DNA of 64,000 bases, from NCBI RefSeq assembly GCF_905171765.1, contig NC_053392.1:401747399-401811398 (forward strand), read 5' to 3'. The notes under the pieces were generated by a model. That model saw nothing but the letters and a program-made list of their open reading frames with translations, made no database searches and was not told the origin of the DNA. Below, piece by piece: positions 23,327 through 35,403 of this stretch. The stretch's first letter is position 1; every line of letters starts with the position of its first letter. A program made the position numbers and the translations under genes. The DNA is from Bufo bufo (Eukaryota > Chordata > Amphibia > Anura > Bufonidae).

Positions 23327-23985
23327 CAGGGTGGACCATTTATATGGATACACCTTAATAAAATGGGAATGGTTGGTGATATTAACTTCCTGTTTGTGGC
23401 ACATTAGTATATGTGAGGGGGGAAACTTTTCAAGATGGGTGGTGACCATGGCGGCCATTTTGAAGTCGGACATTTGGAATCCAACTTTTGTTTTTTTTAA
23501 TAGGAAGAGGGTCATGTGACACATCAAACTTATTGGGAATTTCCCCAAAAAAACAATGGTGTGCTTGGTTTTAACGTAACTTTATTCTTTCATGAGTTAT
23601 TTACAAGTTTCTGACCACTTATAAAATGTGTTCAATGTGCTGCCCATTGTGTTGGATTGTCAATGCAACCCTCTTCTCACACTCTTCACACACTGATAGC
23701 AACACCACAGGAGAAATGCTAGCACAGGCTTCTAGTATCCGTAGTTTCAGGTGCTGCACATCTCGTATCTTCACAGCATAGACAATTGCCTTCAGATGAC
23801 CCCAAAGATAAAAGTCTAAGGGAGTCAGATCGTGAGACCTTGGGGGCCATTCAACTGGCCCATTACGACCAATCCACTTTCCAGGAAACTGTTCATCTAG
23901 GAATGCTCGGACCTGACACCCATAATGTGGTGGTGCACCATCACATTATGGGTGTCAGGTCCGAGCATTCCTAGATGAACAGTTT
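23327..23985 (-). mobile_element. Truncated mariner-family element with terminal foldback
   Basis: The left terminus CAGGGTGGACCATTTATATG follows TA. The other end is missing: after the conserved transposase segment, a ~50-bp stretch (from about 23885) is repeated in inverted orientation (to about 23985), forming a near-perfect hairpin centred near 23935. Such inverted ends can arise by aberrant repair. Confidence 0.7.
23619..23890 (-). pseudogene. Mariner-like transposase C-terminal fragment
   Basis: The minus-strand frame contains GKWIGRNGPVEWPPRSHDL followed by TPLDFYLWGHLKAIVY, the segment carrying the last catalytic acidic residue in this group, and runs to a TAA at 23619-23621. The N-terminal and first two catalytic regions are absent. 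The frame upstream enters the inverted duplication. Confidence 0.7.
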
Positions 23986-24430
23986 CCTGGAAAGTGGATG
24001 CGGACCCAAACAACGGTCGTGTGCATGAGGCCTAATAAGAAAGGTTTGCTAGAATTACAGAGCTGTATAATGGCAATTTGTATCGCCAGTAAGTGCAGCA
24101 AAGTGTAATCTGATTGTTCCTATTAACCAGGCTGTAACTTCCCCTACTGAACCCTGTTCAACAGAAATGCTGTGGAATACCTCTCCATCCTTTCCCTACA
24201 CTTGTAAATCATTTTTTTTAGCACAATGAAGTTTTTTCTATCACTGTCCTTAGCGCCTGCAGACACATCTCTCCCTGCACTAAGTACGCTGGTGAATGGC
24301 AGAATCTAAGATGGCTGCGCTATTTATAGGGCTGTGACATCACAGGGCTGGCTGGCTGCATGCATTATAGGTGATCCCGATTTCCCAGAGTTCATTTCTC
24401 CATGTCCTCACACGTGCAGCAGCCATTTTA
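23986..24430 (-). other. hAT-7 5' flanking/promoter-like region with a MITE end
   Basis: AACGGTCGTGTGCATGAGGCC at 24000-24020, followed by TAA, looks like one terminus of another MITE. The rest (24030-24430) carries TGACATCACAGGGCTGG and TATTTATAGGG, features I associate with amphibian hAT promoters, read here on the minus strand. No coding. Confidence 0.4.
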
Positions 24431-24543
24431 GGGTACTTTCACACTAGCGTTTTTCTTTTCCTTTCACAGGGGCTAATACTGAAAAAAAACTGATCAGATA
24501 TATTCTAATGCATTCTGAATGGAGAGCATGCGCAGACCTTTAA

Positions 24544-27500
24544 CCGCTTGCCGCCACGGTAACGCCGATAGGCGTCCGGACGCCAGCGCTCTCAGGTCTC
24601 AGCGACGCCTATTGGCGTCATCTCATGAGACCCGAGATTTCGCGTGAACGTGCGCGCGCATTCACGCACGTTCACAGCGCGCTCAGCTCTGAAGTTAAAC
24701 TACAGCCTGCCAGTGCTGATCATTCGCTGGCAGGCTGTAGATGTAAAAATCGCATCAGAAAGGTATATTAGATGCTGTTTTGTTAACAGCGTCTGATATA
24801 CCTGCTACCTGATCCTCTGGTGGTCCCTTTTGCTTGGATCCACCACCAGAGGACACAGGCAGCTCTGTAAGTAGCACCAAGCACCACACTACACTACACC
24901 CCCCCCCCCCCCCCCCCGTCACTTATTAACCCATTATTAACCCCTCATCACCCCCCTGTCATTGATCACCACCCTGTAAGGCTCCATTCAGATGTCCATA
25001 TGTGTTTTGCGGATCCACGGATCCGCAAAACATGGACACCGGCAATGTGCTTTCCGCATTTTGCGGATCCGCACATTGCCAGAACTATATAGAAAATGCC
25101 TTTTCTTGTCCGCAATTGCGGACAAGAATAGGACATGTTCTATATTTTTGCGGAACGGAAGTGCGGACCCGGAAGTGCAGATCCGCAATTCCGGATCCGA
25201 GCGGGACAAAGTCTGTCCCCATAGAAATGAATAAGTCCGCAATTCCGTTCCACAAAATGCGGAACAGAATTGCGGACGTGTTAATTGGGCCTAAGGGTCC
25301 CTTATCACCGCCAGTTAGTTAGCTACTTGTTAGGTAGTTAGCGCCCACCGCACCGCAGTCACTGATTAGTCGCTGATTAGCGTCATCGCTGTCGCTAATC
25401 AGCACTAGTACTATATAGTATCTGTAAGTGATCAAGACTGATCGCAATCAGATCTATATCAGTACATTAGGGTCACCTTAGGCTCTACAAAAAACGCAGT
25501 GTTCGCCAGATCAAGCCTGATCTTGTGCGCACACTTGCGTTCAGTCCGCCCCACCGCAGTGACAGTAATTTTTTTTTTCTGATCACTGCAAAAACACCGT
25601 AAAATCGCTGTGGCGCTATAAAGATCACTTTTGAGCTTTTTGGATCTTTATTAGCGATCGCAGCTTTACTTCGCAAGCACTCCTATGTCCTTTCCCCTCT
25701 TTTTTTTTTTTTTCACATTTTTTGGCAGAGATTTTTTCATCCACATTGATCGATGCGAATGAAGAAATCTGTGCCGTTAATTTTTTCTTTCAGCCCAGAA
25801 GCTGAACGGAAAAAAAATATCTCATTACCCGTATGCTCAATATAAGGAGAATAGCAGAAACTCCTAATGCTGGCCATACATGTAATGATTGCGGAGACCC
25901 TCAAATGCCAGGGCAGTACAAACACCCCACAAATGACCCAATTTTGGAAAGAAGACACCCCAAGGTATTCGCTGAGGAGCATATTGAGTCCATGAAAGAT
26001 TGAACTTTTTGTCACAAGTTAGCGGAAAGGGAGACTTTGTGAGAAAGCGGCGCTCAGCTCTGAAGTTAAACTACAGCCTGCCAGTGCTGATCATTCGCTG
26101 GCAGGCTGTAGATGTTTAAAAAATCGCATCAGAAAGGTATATTAGACGCTGTTTTGTTAACAGCGTCTGATATACCTGCTACCTGGTCCTCTGGTGGTCC
26201 CTTTTGCTTGGATCCACCACCAGAGGACACAGGCAGCTCTGTAAGTAGCACCAAGCACCACACTACACTACACCTCCCCTGTCACTTATTAACCCCTGAT
26301 CACCCCATATAGACTCCCTGATCACCCCCCTGTCACCCCCCTGTCATTGAAAGCAATTTCCGCTAACTTGTGCCAACAAAAAAAAAATCTTCTATGAACT
26401 CGCCATGCCCCTCACGGAATACCTTGGGGTGTCTTCTTTCCAAATTGGGGTCACATGTGGGGTATTTATACTGCACTGGCATTTTAGGAGCCCTAAAGCG
26501 TGAGAAGATGTCTGGAATCCAAATGCCTAAAAATGCCCTCCTAAAAGGTACTCATTGGCCCCTTTGCGCATCTTGCCTGCAAAAAAGTGTCACTCATGTG
26601 GTATCGCCGTACTCAAAATAAGTAGGGAAATGTGTTTTGGGGTGTATTTTTAAATATACCCATGCTGGGTGAGAGAAATATCTCTGAAAATGACAACTTT
26701 TTAAAAAATTTTATACAAAGTTGTCAATTTACAGAGATATTTCTCTCACCCAGCATGGGTATATGAAAAAATACACCCCAAAACACATTGCCCTAATTCT
26801 TCTGAGTACAGCGATACTACATGTGTGACACTTTTTTGCAGCCTAGGTGCGTAAAGGGGCCGAAAGTCCAACAAGTAGCTTTAGGCTTTACAGGGTTGCT
26901 CACAATTTAGCCCCGCCCAAAATGCCAGAACAGTAAACACACCCCACAAATGACCCCATTTCGGAAAGTAGACACCCCAAGGTATTCACTGAGGAGCATA
27001 GTGAGTCCGTGGGAGATTTTTTTTTTTTTGCCAGAAGTTAGCAGAAATGGAAACTTTATTATTATTTTTTTTTCCTCAGAAAGTGTCATTTTCCGCTAAC
27101 TTGTGAAAAAAAATTAAATCATACATAAACTCACCAAGCCCCTCCGCGAATACTTTGGGGTGTCTTCTTTCAAAAATTGGGTCATTTGGGGGGTATTTAT
27201 ACTATCCTGGCATTCTAGCACCTCAAGAAACATGACAGGTGCTCAGAAAGTCAGAGCTGCTTCAAAATGCGGAAATTCACATTTTTGTACCATAGTTTGT
27301 AAACGCTATAACTTTTGCGCAAACCAATAAATATACACTTATATACACATCAAAGACATGTAGCACAATAAATTCTGACACAAACTTATATAGAAATGTA
27401 ATTATATTTGAACAAGTTTACCAGAAAAAGTAAAAAATACACTTTTTTTTGAGAAAATTGCGGTCTATTTTGATTAATATCAGAAAAATGAAAAATCTCA

Positions 27501-27673
27501 GCAGAAATCAAATACCACCAAAAGAAAGCTGTATTTGTGAGAAAAAAAGGAGGTAAATTTCATTTGGGTGCCAAGTTACATGACCGAGCAATAAACCGTT
27601 AAAGTTGTGAAGTGCTGTTTTGTAAAAAAGGGCCTGGTCACTAGCGGGGTATAAACCTGTGGTCCTTAAGTGG
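24544..27673. mobile_element. piggyBac-like non-autonomous element
   Basis: Flanked by TTAA (24540-24543 and 27674-27677). Ends CCGCTTGCCGCCACGG and, on the other strand, CCACTTAAGGACCACAGG. The interior is non-coding but structured. A ~230-bp block (CTCAGCTCTGAAGTTAAACT onward) occurs at 24680 and again at 26050. A large inverted repeat is centred near 26705 (GAGAGAAATATCTCTG arms). The GACACCCCAAGGTATTC motif recurs in both orientations (25944, 26419, 26969, 27150). A C18-20 tract lies near 24899. No transposase is present, so it would depend on one supplied in trans. Confidence 0.65.
24980..25291. mobile_element. 312-bp Harbinger-type MITE inside the piggyBac-like element
   Basis: Flanked by TAA (24977-24979 and 25292-25294). 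Ends GGCTCCATTCAGATGTCC and, on the other strand, GGCCCAATTAACACGTCC. It is full of short palindromes (TTTTGCGGATCC, CCGCAATTGCGG). Its boundaries coincide with sequence missing from the second copy of the duplicated piggyBac block at 26276-26350. Confidence 0.65.
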
Positions 27674-27936
27674 TTAAAAATGAGAAAAAAATAAATACCG
27701 GATCCGTTTTTCCAGATGACAACCGGAAAGACGGATCCGGTATTGTAATGCATTTGTCAGACGGATCCGCATCCGGATCCGTCTCACAAATGCATCTGTT
27801 TGCGTCCGGATTTCCCTTAGAAAAAAATGTGATTCGTTACCACGAAGCGCGAGGAAATTCACATTCGGTGTGAATCTAATTTTTCCTGAAATTTTGAACG
27901 AATTCCACTTCGTCAGTTTCGATTCGCTCATCTCTA

Positions 27937-28525
27937 ATGAATATGAATAGATCTATGGAGAAGTGGTGGTATAATAGAAAAAATTTAAATACAGAAACAC
28001 AAGTTATTATGGAAGGCCTGGGAGAACTTTATAATCTCTAAGTATAAAAAGGTTTTGATGTAAAGAGGGGAGAAGGGGAATAAAAGTGAAAATAACGATT
28101 TATTATGTTTGAAGGGAAAAAGGAGATGATTGTAAAAAGTGTTTTTTTTTGTGTTTTTTTCCTGTACTGTCCAGAGAGAATGTGTTGGGGGGTGGAGGGG
28201 TTTAGGGGGCGGTATAGGTAGGGGTGGAGGGGAAGGGATTATTTTTTGGGGTTAGGAATAGGACAATTAAAATAAAGAAAAACAGAAATTGATTTACTAA
28301 AGAGCTGTATTTTTTTATTGTATGTCTTATTTCTAATAAAGATTAAACATAAAAGAAACTAAAAACTTTCCTAGATATTTAAACATTCCTGTCTTTACTT
28401 CCTTGCTTACTTTAAGAAGCAGATGGCATATGTTCAGCCTCACTGTAAGATAATTAGTCAGCATTATTTCTACCAAAAAGTCTACCTGCCTTGTGCAGTC
28501 ACATGGCAGAGAATGTGGGCTGTTC
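27937..28525. other. Unassigned AT-rich segment, possible LINE 3' end
   Basis: No gene. It contains a G-rich tract (28180-28240) and AATAAAGATTAAAC near 28335, features that can mark a LINE 3' untranslated region, but nothing coding supports this. Confidence 0.3.
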
Positions 28526-28639
28526 CTTGTAATTAGAGTTGAGTGAACCCGAACTGTAAAGTTCGGGTTTCGTACCGAACTTTAGGTTTTTCGGCACCCG
28601 AACCCGAAAATTTACAATATCAATACATAATTGGCAGCC

Positions 28640-31600
28640 ATTTTATGCAACGATAGTGCACCAGCAGAGACTATCTGCATGTCTGCAAATCCAGAAATAC
28701 AGCTTTTTGCTTACTGGGGTTAAAAAAATTAATCTGTTAAATATAGTGCACATCTGGGATTACACGTGCATAAGTGATTGTCACATTTATGACAGAAATA
28801 CAGCATTTTGGTTACTGGAGTGAAAAAACCCTCTAATATACTGCACATCTGGGATTAGACAAGCATAAGTGACTGTTACAGTTAAACCAGAAATACGGCT
28901 TTTTGGTTACTGGGGTGAAAAAAGCCTCTAATATATTGCACATCTGGGATTACACATGCATAAGTGACTGTCACATTTTGGCCATAAAAAAGGCTTTGGC
29001 ATACTGGGGTGAAAAAAGCCTCTAATATACTGCACATCTGGGATTAGACAAGCATAAGTGACTGTCACATTTAAGCCAGAAATACGGCTTTGGCATACTG
29101 TGGTCAAAAAAGCCTCTAATATATTGCACATCTGGGATTACACGTGCATAAGTGACTGTCACATTTAGGCCATAAATACGGTTTTGGCATACTGGGGTGA
29201 AAAAAGCCTCTGATATACTGCACATCTGGAATTACATGTGCATAAGTGACTGTCACATTTAGGCCAGAAATACGGCTTTTTGGTTACTGGGGTGAAAAAA
29301 GCCTGTAATATACAGCACATCTAGGATTAGACAAGCATAAGTGACTGTCACATTTAGGTCAGAAATACGGCTTTTTGGTTACTGGGGTGAAAAAACCCTC
29401 TAATATACTGCACATCTGGGATTAGACAAGCATAAGTGGCTGTCACATTTAGGCCAGAAATGCGGCTTTTTGGTTACTGGGATGAAAAAAGCCTCTAATA
29501 TATTGCACATCTGGGATTACACGTGCATAAGTGATTGTCACATTTAGGCTATAAATACGGCTTTGTCATACTGGGGTGAAAAAAGCCTCTGATAAACAGC
29601 ATATCTGGGATTACACGTGCATAAGTGACTGTCACATTTAGGCCAGAAATATGGCTTTTTGGTTACTAGGGTGAACAAAGCCTCTAATATACTGCACATG
29701 TAGGATTAGACAAGCATAAGTGACTGTCACATTTAGGCTAGAAATACGGCTTTTTGGTTACTGGGGTGAAAAAACCCTCTAATATACTGCACATCTGAGA
29801 TTACACGTGCATAAGTGACTGTCACAATTAGGCCAGAAATATGGCTTTTTGGTTACTGGGGTGAAAAAACCCTCTAATATACTGCAAATCTGGGATTAGA
29901 CAAGCATTAGTGACTGTCACATTTAGGCCAGAAATACGGCTTTTTGGTTACTGGGATGAAAAAAGCCTCTAATATATTGCACATCTGGGATTACACGTGC
30001 ATAAGTGACTGTCACATTTTGGCCATAAATAAGGCTTTGGCATACTGTGATGAAAAAAGCCTCTAATATATTGCACATCTGGGATTACACATGCATAAGT
30101 GACTGTCACATTTAGGCCAGAAATACGGCTTTTTGGTTACTGGGGTGAAAAAAGCCTCTAATATACTGCACATCTGGGATTACACGTGCATAAGTGACTG
30201 TCACATTTAGGCCATAAATAAGGCTTTGGCATACTGTGATGAAAAAAGCCTCTAATATATTGCACATCTGGGATTACACATGCATAAGTGATGTCACATT
30301 TAGGCAATAAATACAGCTTTGGCATACTGTGGTGAAAAAAGCCTCTAATATATTGCACATCTGGGATTACACGTGCATAAGTGACTGTCACATTTTGGCC
30401 AGAAATACGGCTTTTTGGTTACTGGGGTGAAAAAAGCCTCTGATACACTGCACATCTGGGATTACACATGCATAAGTGACTGTCACATTTTGGCCAGAAA
30501 TACAGCTTTTTTGTTAATGGGGTGAAAAAAGCCTCTAATATACTGCACATCTGGGATTATACATGCATAAGTGACTGTCACATTTTGGCCATAAATAAGG
30601 CTTTGGCATACTGGGGTGAAAAAAGCCTCTGATAAACTGCACATCTGGGATTACACCTGCATAAGTGACTGTCACATTTAGGCCAGAAATACGGCTTTTT
30701 GGTTACTGGGGTCAAAAAAGCCTCCAATATACACACATGTAGGATTAGACAAGCATAAATGACTGTCACATTTAGGCCAGAAATACGGCTTTTTGGTTAC
30801 TGGGTTGAAAAAACCCTCCTATATACTGCACATCTGAGATTACACGTGCATAAATTACTGTCACATTTAGGCCAGAAATACAGCTTTTTGATTACTGGGG
30901 TCAAAAAAGCCTCTAATATATGGCACATCTGGGATTACACGTGCATAAGTGACTCTCACATTTAGGCCAGAAATACGGCTTTTTGGTTACTGGGGTGAAA
31001 AAAGCCTCTGATATACTGCACATCTGGGATTACACGTGCATAAGTAACTGTCACATTTAGGCCATAAATACGGCTTTTTGGTTACATGAGTGATAAAAGC
31101 CTCTAATATACTGTACATCTAGGATTAGACAAGCATAAGTGCCTGCCACATTTAGGCCAGAAATACGGCTTTTTGGTTACTGGGGTGAAAAAACCCTGTA
31201 ATATACTGCACATCTGGGATTAGACAAGCATAAGTGATTGTCACATTTAGGCCAGAAATACGGCTTTTTGGTTACTGGGGTGAAAAAAGCCTCTGATATA
31301 CTGCACATCTGGGATTACACGTGCACACTTGACGGTCACATTTAGGCCATAAATGCGGCTTTTTACATACTGGGGTGAAAATATCCTCTGATATACTGCA
31401 CATCTGGGATTACACATGCATAAGTGACTGTCCCATTTAGGCCAGAAATATGGCTTTTGGGTTATTGGGGTGAGAAAAGCCTCTGATATACTGCATATCT
31501 GAGATTACACGTGCATAAGTGACTGTCACATTTAGGCCAGAAATACGTCTTGTTTGTTACTGGGGTGAAAAAAGCTTCTGATATACTGCACATCTAGGAT

Positions 31601-33229
31601 TACACATGCATAAGTGACTGTCACATTTAGGTAAAAAATACGGCTTTTTGGTTACTGGGTGAAAAAAGCCTCTAATATACAGCAGATCTAGGATTAGACA
31701 AGCATAAGTGACTGTCACATTTAGGCCAGAAATACGGCTTTTTGGTTACTGGGGTGATAAAAGCCTCTAATATACTGTACATCTAGGATTAGACAAGCAT
31801 AAGTGCCTGCCACATTTAGGCCAGAAATACGGCTTTTTGGTTACTGGGGTGAAAAAAACCTTTAATATGCTGCACATCTGGGATTAGACAAGCATAAGTG
31901 ACTGTCACATTTAGGCCAGAAATACGGCTTTTTGGTTACTGGGGTGAAAAATGCCTCTAATATACTGCACATCTGGGATTACACGTGCATAAGTGACTGT
32001 CACATTTTGGCCATAAATAAGGCTTTGGCATACTGTGATGAAAAAAGGCTCTAATATATTGCACATCTGGGATTACACATGCATAAGTGACTGTCACATT
32101 TAGGCAATAAATACGGCTTTGGCATACTGTGGTGAAAAAAGCCTCTAATATATTGCACATCTGGGATTACATGTGCATAAAAGACTGTCACATTTAGGCC
32201 AGAAATACGGCTTTTTGGTTACTGGGGTGAAAAAAGCCTCTGATACACTGCACATCTGGGATTACACATGCATAAGTGACTGTCACATTTAGGCCATAAA
32301 TACGGCTTTTTGGTTACTGGGGTGAAAAAAGCCTCTAATATATTGCACATCTGGGATTACACGTGCATAAGTGACTGTCACATTTAGGCCATAAAAATGG
32401 CTATGGCATACTGGGGTGAAAAAAGCCTCTGATATACTGCACATCTGGGATTACACATGCATAATTGAATGTCACATTTATGACAGAAATACAGCTTTTT
32501 GGTTACTGGGGTGAAAAAACCCCGTAATATACTGCACATCTGGCATTAGACAAGCATCAGTGACAGTCACATTTAGGCCAGAAATACGGCTTTGGCATAC
32601 TGAGGTGAAAAAAGCCTCTGATATACTGCACATCTGGGATTACACATGCATAAGTGACTGTCACATTTAGGCCAGAAATACGGCTTTTTGGTTACTGTTG
32701 TGAAAAAAGCCTCTGATATACTGCACATCTGGGATTACACGTGCATAAGTGACTGTCACATTTAGGCCAGAAATACTGCTTTTTGGTTACTGGGGTGAAA
32801 AAACCCTCTAATATACTGCACATCTGTGATTAGACAAGCATAAGTGACTGTCACATTTAGGCCAGAAATACGGCTTTGGCATACTGTGGTGAAAAAAGCC
32901 TCTGATATATTGCACATCTGGGATTACACGTGCATGAGTGACTGTCACATTTAGGCCATAAATTCGGCTTTGGCATACTGGGGTGAAAAAAGCCTCTGAT
33001 ATACTGCACATCTGGGATTACACGTGCATAAGTGACTGTCACATTTAGGCCAGAAATACGGCTTTTTGGTTACTGGGGTGAAAAAAGCCTCTGATATACT
33101 GCACATCTGGGATTACACGTGCATAAGTGACTGTCACATTTAGGCCAGAAATCGGCTTTGGCATACTGGGGTGAAAAAAGCCTCTGATATACTGCACATC
33201 TGGGATTACACATGCATAAGTGACTTTCA
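28640..33229 (+). repeat. ~48-copy array of a 94-95 bp unit in hAT-4
   Basis: The unit contains CACATCTGGGATTACACGTG, CATAAGTGACTGTCACATTT, AGGCCAGAAATACGGCTTT and TACTGGGGTGAAAAAAGCCT. Starts of CATCTGGG at 28751, 28846, 28941 and 29035 give the period. Two main variant positions (TTTTGGTTACTGGGG versus TTGGCATACTGGGG, and GGATTACACGTG versus GGATTAGACAAG) are shuffled between units. Minus-strand frames of 60-99 aa are by-products. Confidence 0.93.
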
Positions 33230-33689
33230 CAGGGGCCTAAATCTCTCAAAATCCTCTGTTTTATTGCTAGGTGACAAGAACCTCCTTTTGCGGTAAATGA
33301 ACCCTTGCTGTGCCTGGGTGACAGGGGCCTAAATCTCTCAAAATCCTCTGTTCTATTGCTGGGTGACATGAACCGCCTTTTGCCGTGAATGAACCCCTGC
33401 TGTGCCTGGGTGACAGGGGCCTAAATCTCTCAAAATCCTCTGTTCTATTGCTGGGTGACATGAACCCCCTTTTGCCGTGAATGAACCCCTGCTGTGCCTG
33501 GGTGACAGGGGCCTAAATCTCTCAAAATCCTCTGTTCTATTGCTGGGTGACAAGAACCCCCTTTTGCCGTGAATGAACCCCTGCTGTGCCTGGGTGACAG
33601 GGGCCTAAATCTCTCAAAATCCTCTGTTCTATTGCTGGGTGACAAGAACCCCCTTTTGTCGTGAATTAACCCCTGCTCTGCATTGCTGA
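33230..33689 (+). repeat. Five 92-bp units adjoining the larger array
   Basis: CAGGGGCCTAAATCTCTCAA starts at 33230, 33322, 33414, 33506 and 33598, exactly 92 bp apart, with a decayed copy at 33690. The switch from the 94-bp array occurs inside a shared TGAC..TCACA motif. Confidence 0.92.
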
Positions 33690-33717
33690 CAGGGAACTAA
33701 ATTTAGTGAAAACATCT

Positions 33718-34030
33718 GTTACTGATCGGAAGATGCGCAACTACCATCGCACGCTGCTGATGGCATTCCCACCTGACAGCGGGGGCACAGTGGAAGCCGA
33801 AGGCGAAGGCAGAGGAGGAGGAAGAGGTCGCCAACGCAGCTGGGGCACCACCAGCACCTGAGAAGGCAGGGTTAGCATGGCCCAAATGTGGAAAAGCTTT
33901 TTCAGCCTTGGAGGTGCTGACCTGCCCTGAAGCCAGTGTAGAATGTGAACGTGTGTTTAGCACGGCAAAGAGCATTATCACAGGCCACAGCCAATGTGGA
34001 CAAGCTTATGTTTATTAAAATGAACCAGGC
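33718..34030 (+). pseudogene. hAT-4 transposase C-terminal remnant
   Basis: The segment matches the 3' part of the hAT-2 gene at DNA level. It has the DRKMR..RTLLM region, the GEGRGGGRGRQRSWG-like acidic/basic insert (33780-33850), then after a deletion a piece of the dimerisation block with GAACGTGTGTTTAGCACGGC, AATGTGGACAAGCTTATGTT and AATGAACCAGGCATGGATCC. All catalytic motifs are gone. Confidence 0.75.
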
Positions 34031-34566
34031 ATGGATCCCACAGGACTTGTCCGTAGCTTGTGCAGAATAGACATTTATACCAGCCTCAACCATCCATTCT
34101 TGTACTCAAGTGCACTTATTATTTATTTTATTTTGTTATATGTCCCAATATTTTGGGGGATACCCCAATTTAAAAATAAAAAAATAACATAAATCAGTGT
34201 TGGCTACCTATTCCTCCTTCACCGCCGCTTCCACCTACACCGCCACATCAACCTACACCGCCACATCCACCGCCTCCTCAACCTCCTACTCCTAGATCCA
34301 GATTGTTATTTTTAATTTTTCTGTATTTTATGTTATTTTAAGTCATTTCCCTATCCACATTTGTTTGCAGAACAGTTGCACATTCTGATGCCTTTTGAAG
34401 CCCTCTAGACCTTTCCAGGACTATTTTAGAGCCATTTTAGTGGCCAAAAGTTCGGGTCCCCATTGACTTCAATGGGGTTCAGGTTCGGGATCAAGTTCGG
34501 GTCCCGAACCCTAACTTTTTTTTCAAGTTCGGCCGAACCTGAACATCCAGGTGTCTCTCAACTCTA
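34031..34566 (+). other. hAT-4 3' UTR and terminus
   Basis: AATAAA at 34175-34180 is followed by a CACCGCC-rich stretch, CATTTCCCTATCCACATTTG and the TTCGGG-rich subterminal hairpin region. The same blocks in the same order precede the hAT-3 right end at 48150-48388. Confidence 0.7.
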
Positions 34567-34574
34567 CTTGTAAT

Positions 34575-35395
34575 ATTCTATGTGCAGCAAGGTGCACACC
34601 ATAGCAGACACCTGGAACAGCAGCATGGATAATACATGTCTTTTACAACCCACTGCGTCAATGTTCATGGGGGCACTGTGGATTATACTGTAATGGGAGC
34701 ACTATGGATGTTACTGTTACAGGAGCACTGTGGATATCGTTTATCCACACACACAAACAATCAAAAAAGAAAGACGAAAGCTGGGTATCATGTCTGAGAT
34801 GGCAGGTAAAGACGTGCAGCACAGAAGGGAGGGAAGAGGAGTACCCTTCCACTAGGGAGAGGGTGGAGTGGTGACCCCTAGCTCACCTGGCACCTAGCTG
34901 CCCTGACGTCCCTAGACGGGCTGCTAATCCATACGCCGATCACGTCCCTTGTCCCTGGCTTACCCTGAAATAAGCCCTAGGTAGTGAAAAGGGCGGTGCA
35001 AGCACTAGTCCTCACCACTGACACCTAGGGTAACAACAGGGAAAAGACAAACAACACAATCAACAATCCTCGAAGGGAGACAACAACAACAGGAGTGATT
35101 CGGAGATCCAACAGCTCCAGTTCCAACAGCTCCACAGCAACTCTTGTCCACCTGAGGTCAGAATAGAAGATTTGGAAGGTAGGTCTATATCTGGCAACAA
35201 GGGAAGCAGAAAGGGAGAATATATAGTAACTGGGAGTGTCTGACAGAGAAAAGCTGAAAGGAAAAGCTACAGATTCCTAAATGGGACAAAAAGGATCACA
35301 AACCTAAGCAGCAAAACCTGGACTGGAATCCATTCTCAACATTAGGTCATGGAGCAATCCCTTGAGAAACCAAGCGCATAGCCACCCGCTGCAAC
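34575..35395. other. No recognised gene or element
   Basis: Mixed-composition sequence with CAACAGCTCC-type runs. It contains no protein-like frame and no identifiable terminus. It could be part of an old LTR or repeat. Confidence 0.35.
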
Positions 35396-35403
35396 CTTCT
35401 GAC

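Larger units (their letters stand above)
24431..27816. mobile_element. Small MITE split by a piggyBac-like insertion
   Basis: The left end GGGTACTTTCACACTAGCG (24431) and right end ..GGATTTCCC (27816) are flanked by TTA (24428-24430 and 27817-27819), consistent with PIF/Harbinger. Only about 250 bp belong to it (24431-24543 and 27678-27816); the middle is the TTAA-flanked element. The inverted repeats match only weakly beyond GGG, so the right half may be rearranged. Confidence 0.5.
20816..27936 (-). mobile_element. hAT-7 element disrupted by nested insertions
   Basis: The left terminus is TAGAGATTAGCGAATT (20816); the right terminus on the minus strand is TAGAGATGAGCGAATC (27936). Between them, in minus-strand order, lie a hAT 5' end, a promoter-like region (24030-24430), a short leader repeat, and a transposase fragment beside the left end. 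This matches the order of a hAT element that lost most of its gene. The flanking 8-mers (ATTACAAG and ATGAATAT) do not match, so the ends may come from two related copies. It holds five younger insertions listed separately. Confidence 0.45.
28534..34566 (+). mobile_element. hAT-4, 6-kb non-autonomous hAT filled with tandem repeats
   Basis: Bounded by perfect 8-bp target duplications CTTGTAAT (28526-28533 and 34567-34574). The left end TAGAGTTGAGTGAACCCGAA and right end ..GGTGTCTCTCAACTCTA are hAT termini of the hAT-2/hAT-3 group. The subterminal TTCGGGT-rich hairpins are also shared. Inside are a 94-95 bp array, a 92-bp array, a transposase C-terminal remnant and the family 3' UTR. No promoter-proximal TATA region equivalent to hAT-2 was found. 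It must be mobilised in trans. Confidence 0.92.

Noticed and set aside
28640..33689. CRISPR-like array
   Set aside because: Units are contiguous tandem repeats of 92-95 bp without unique spacers, inside a eukaryotic hAT element.
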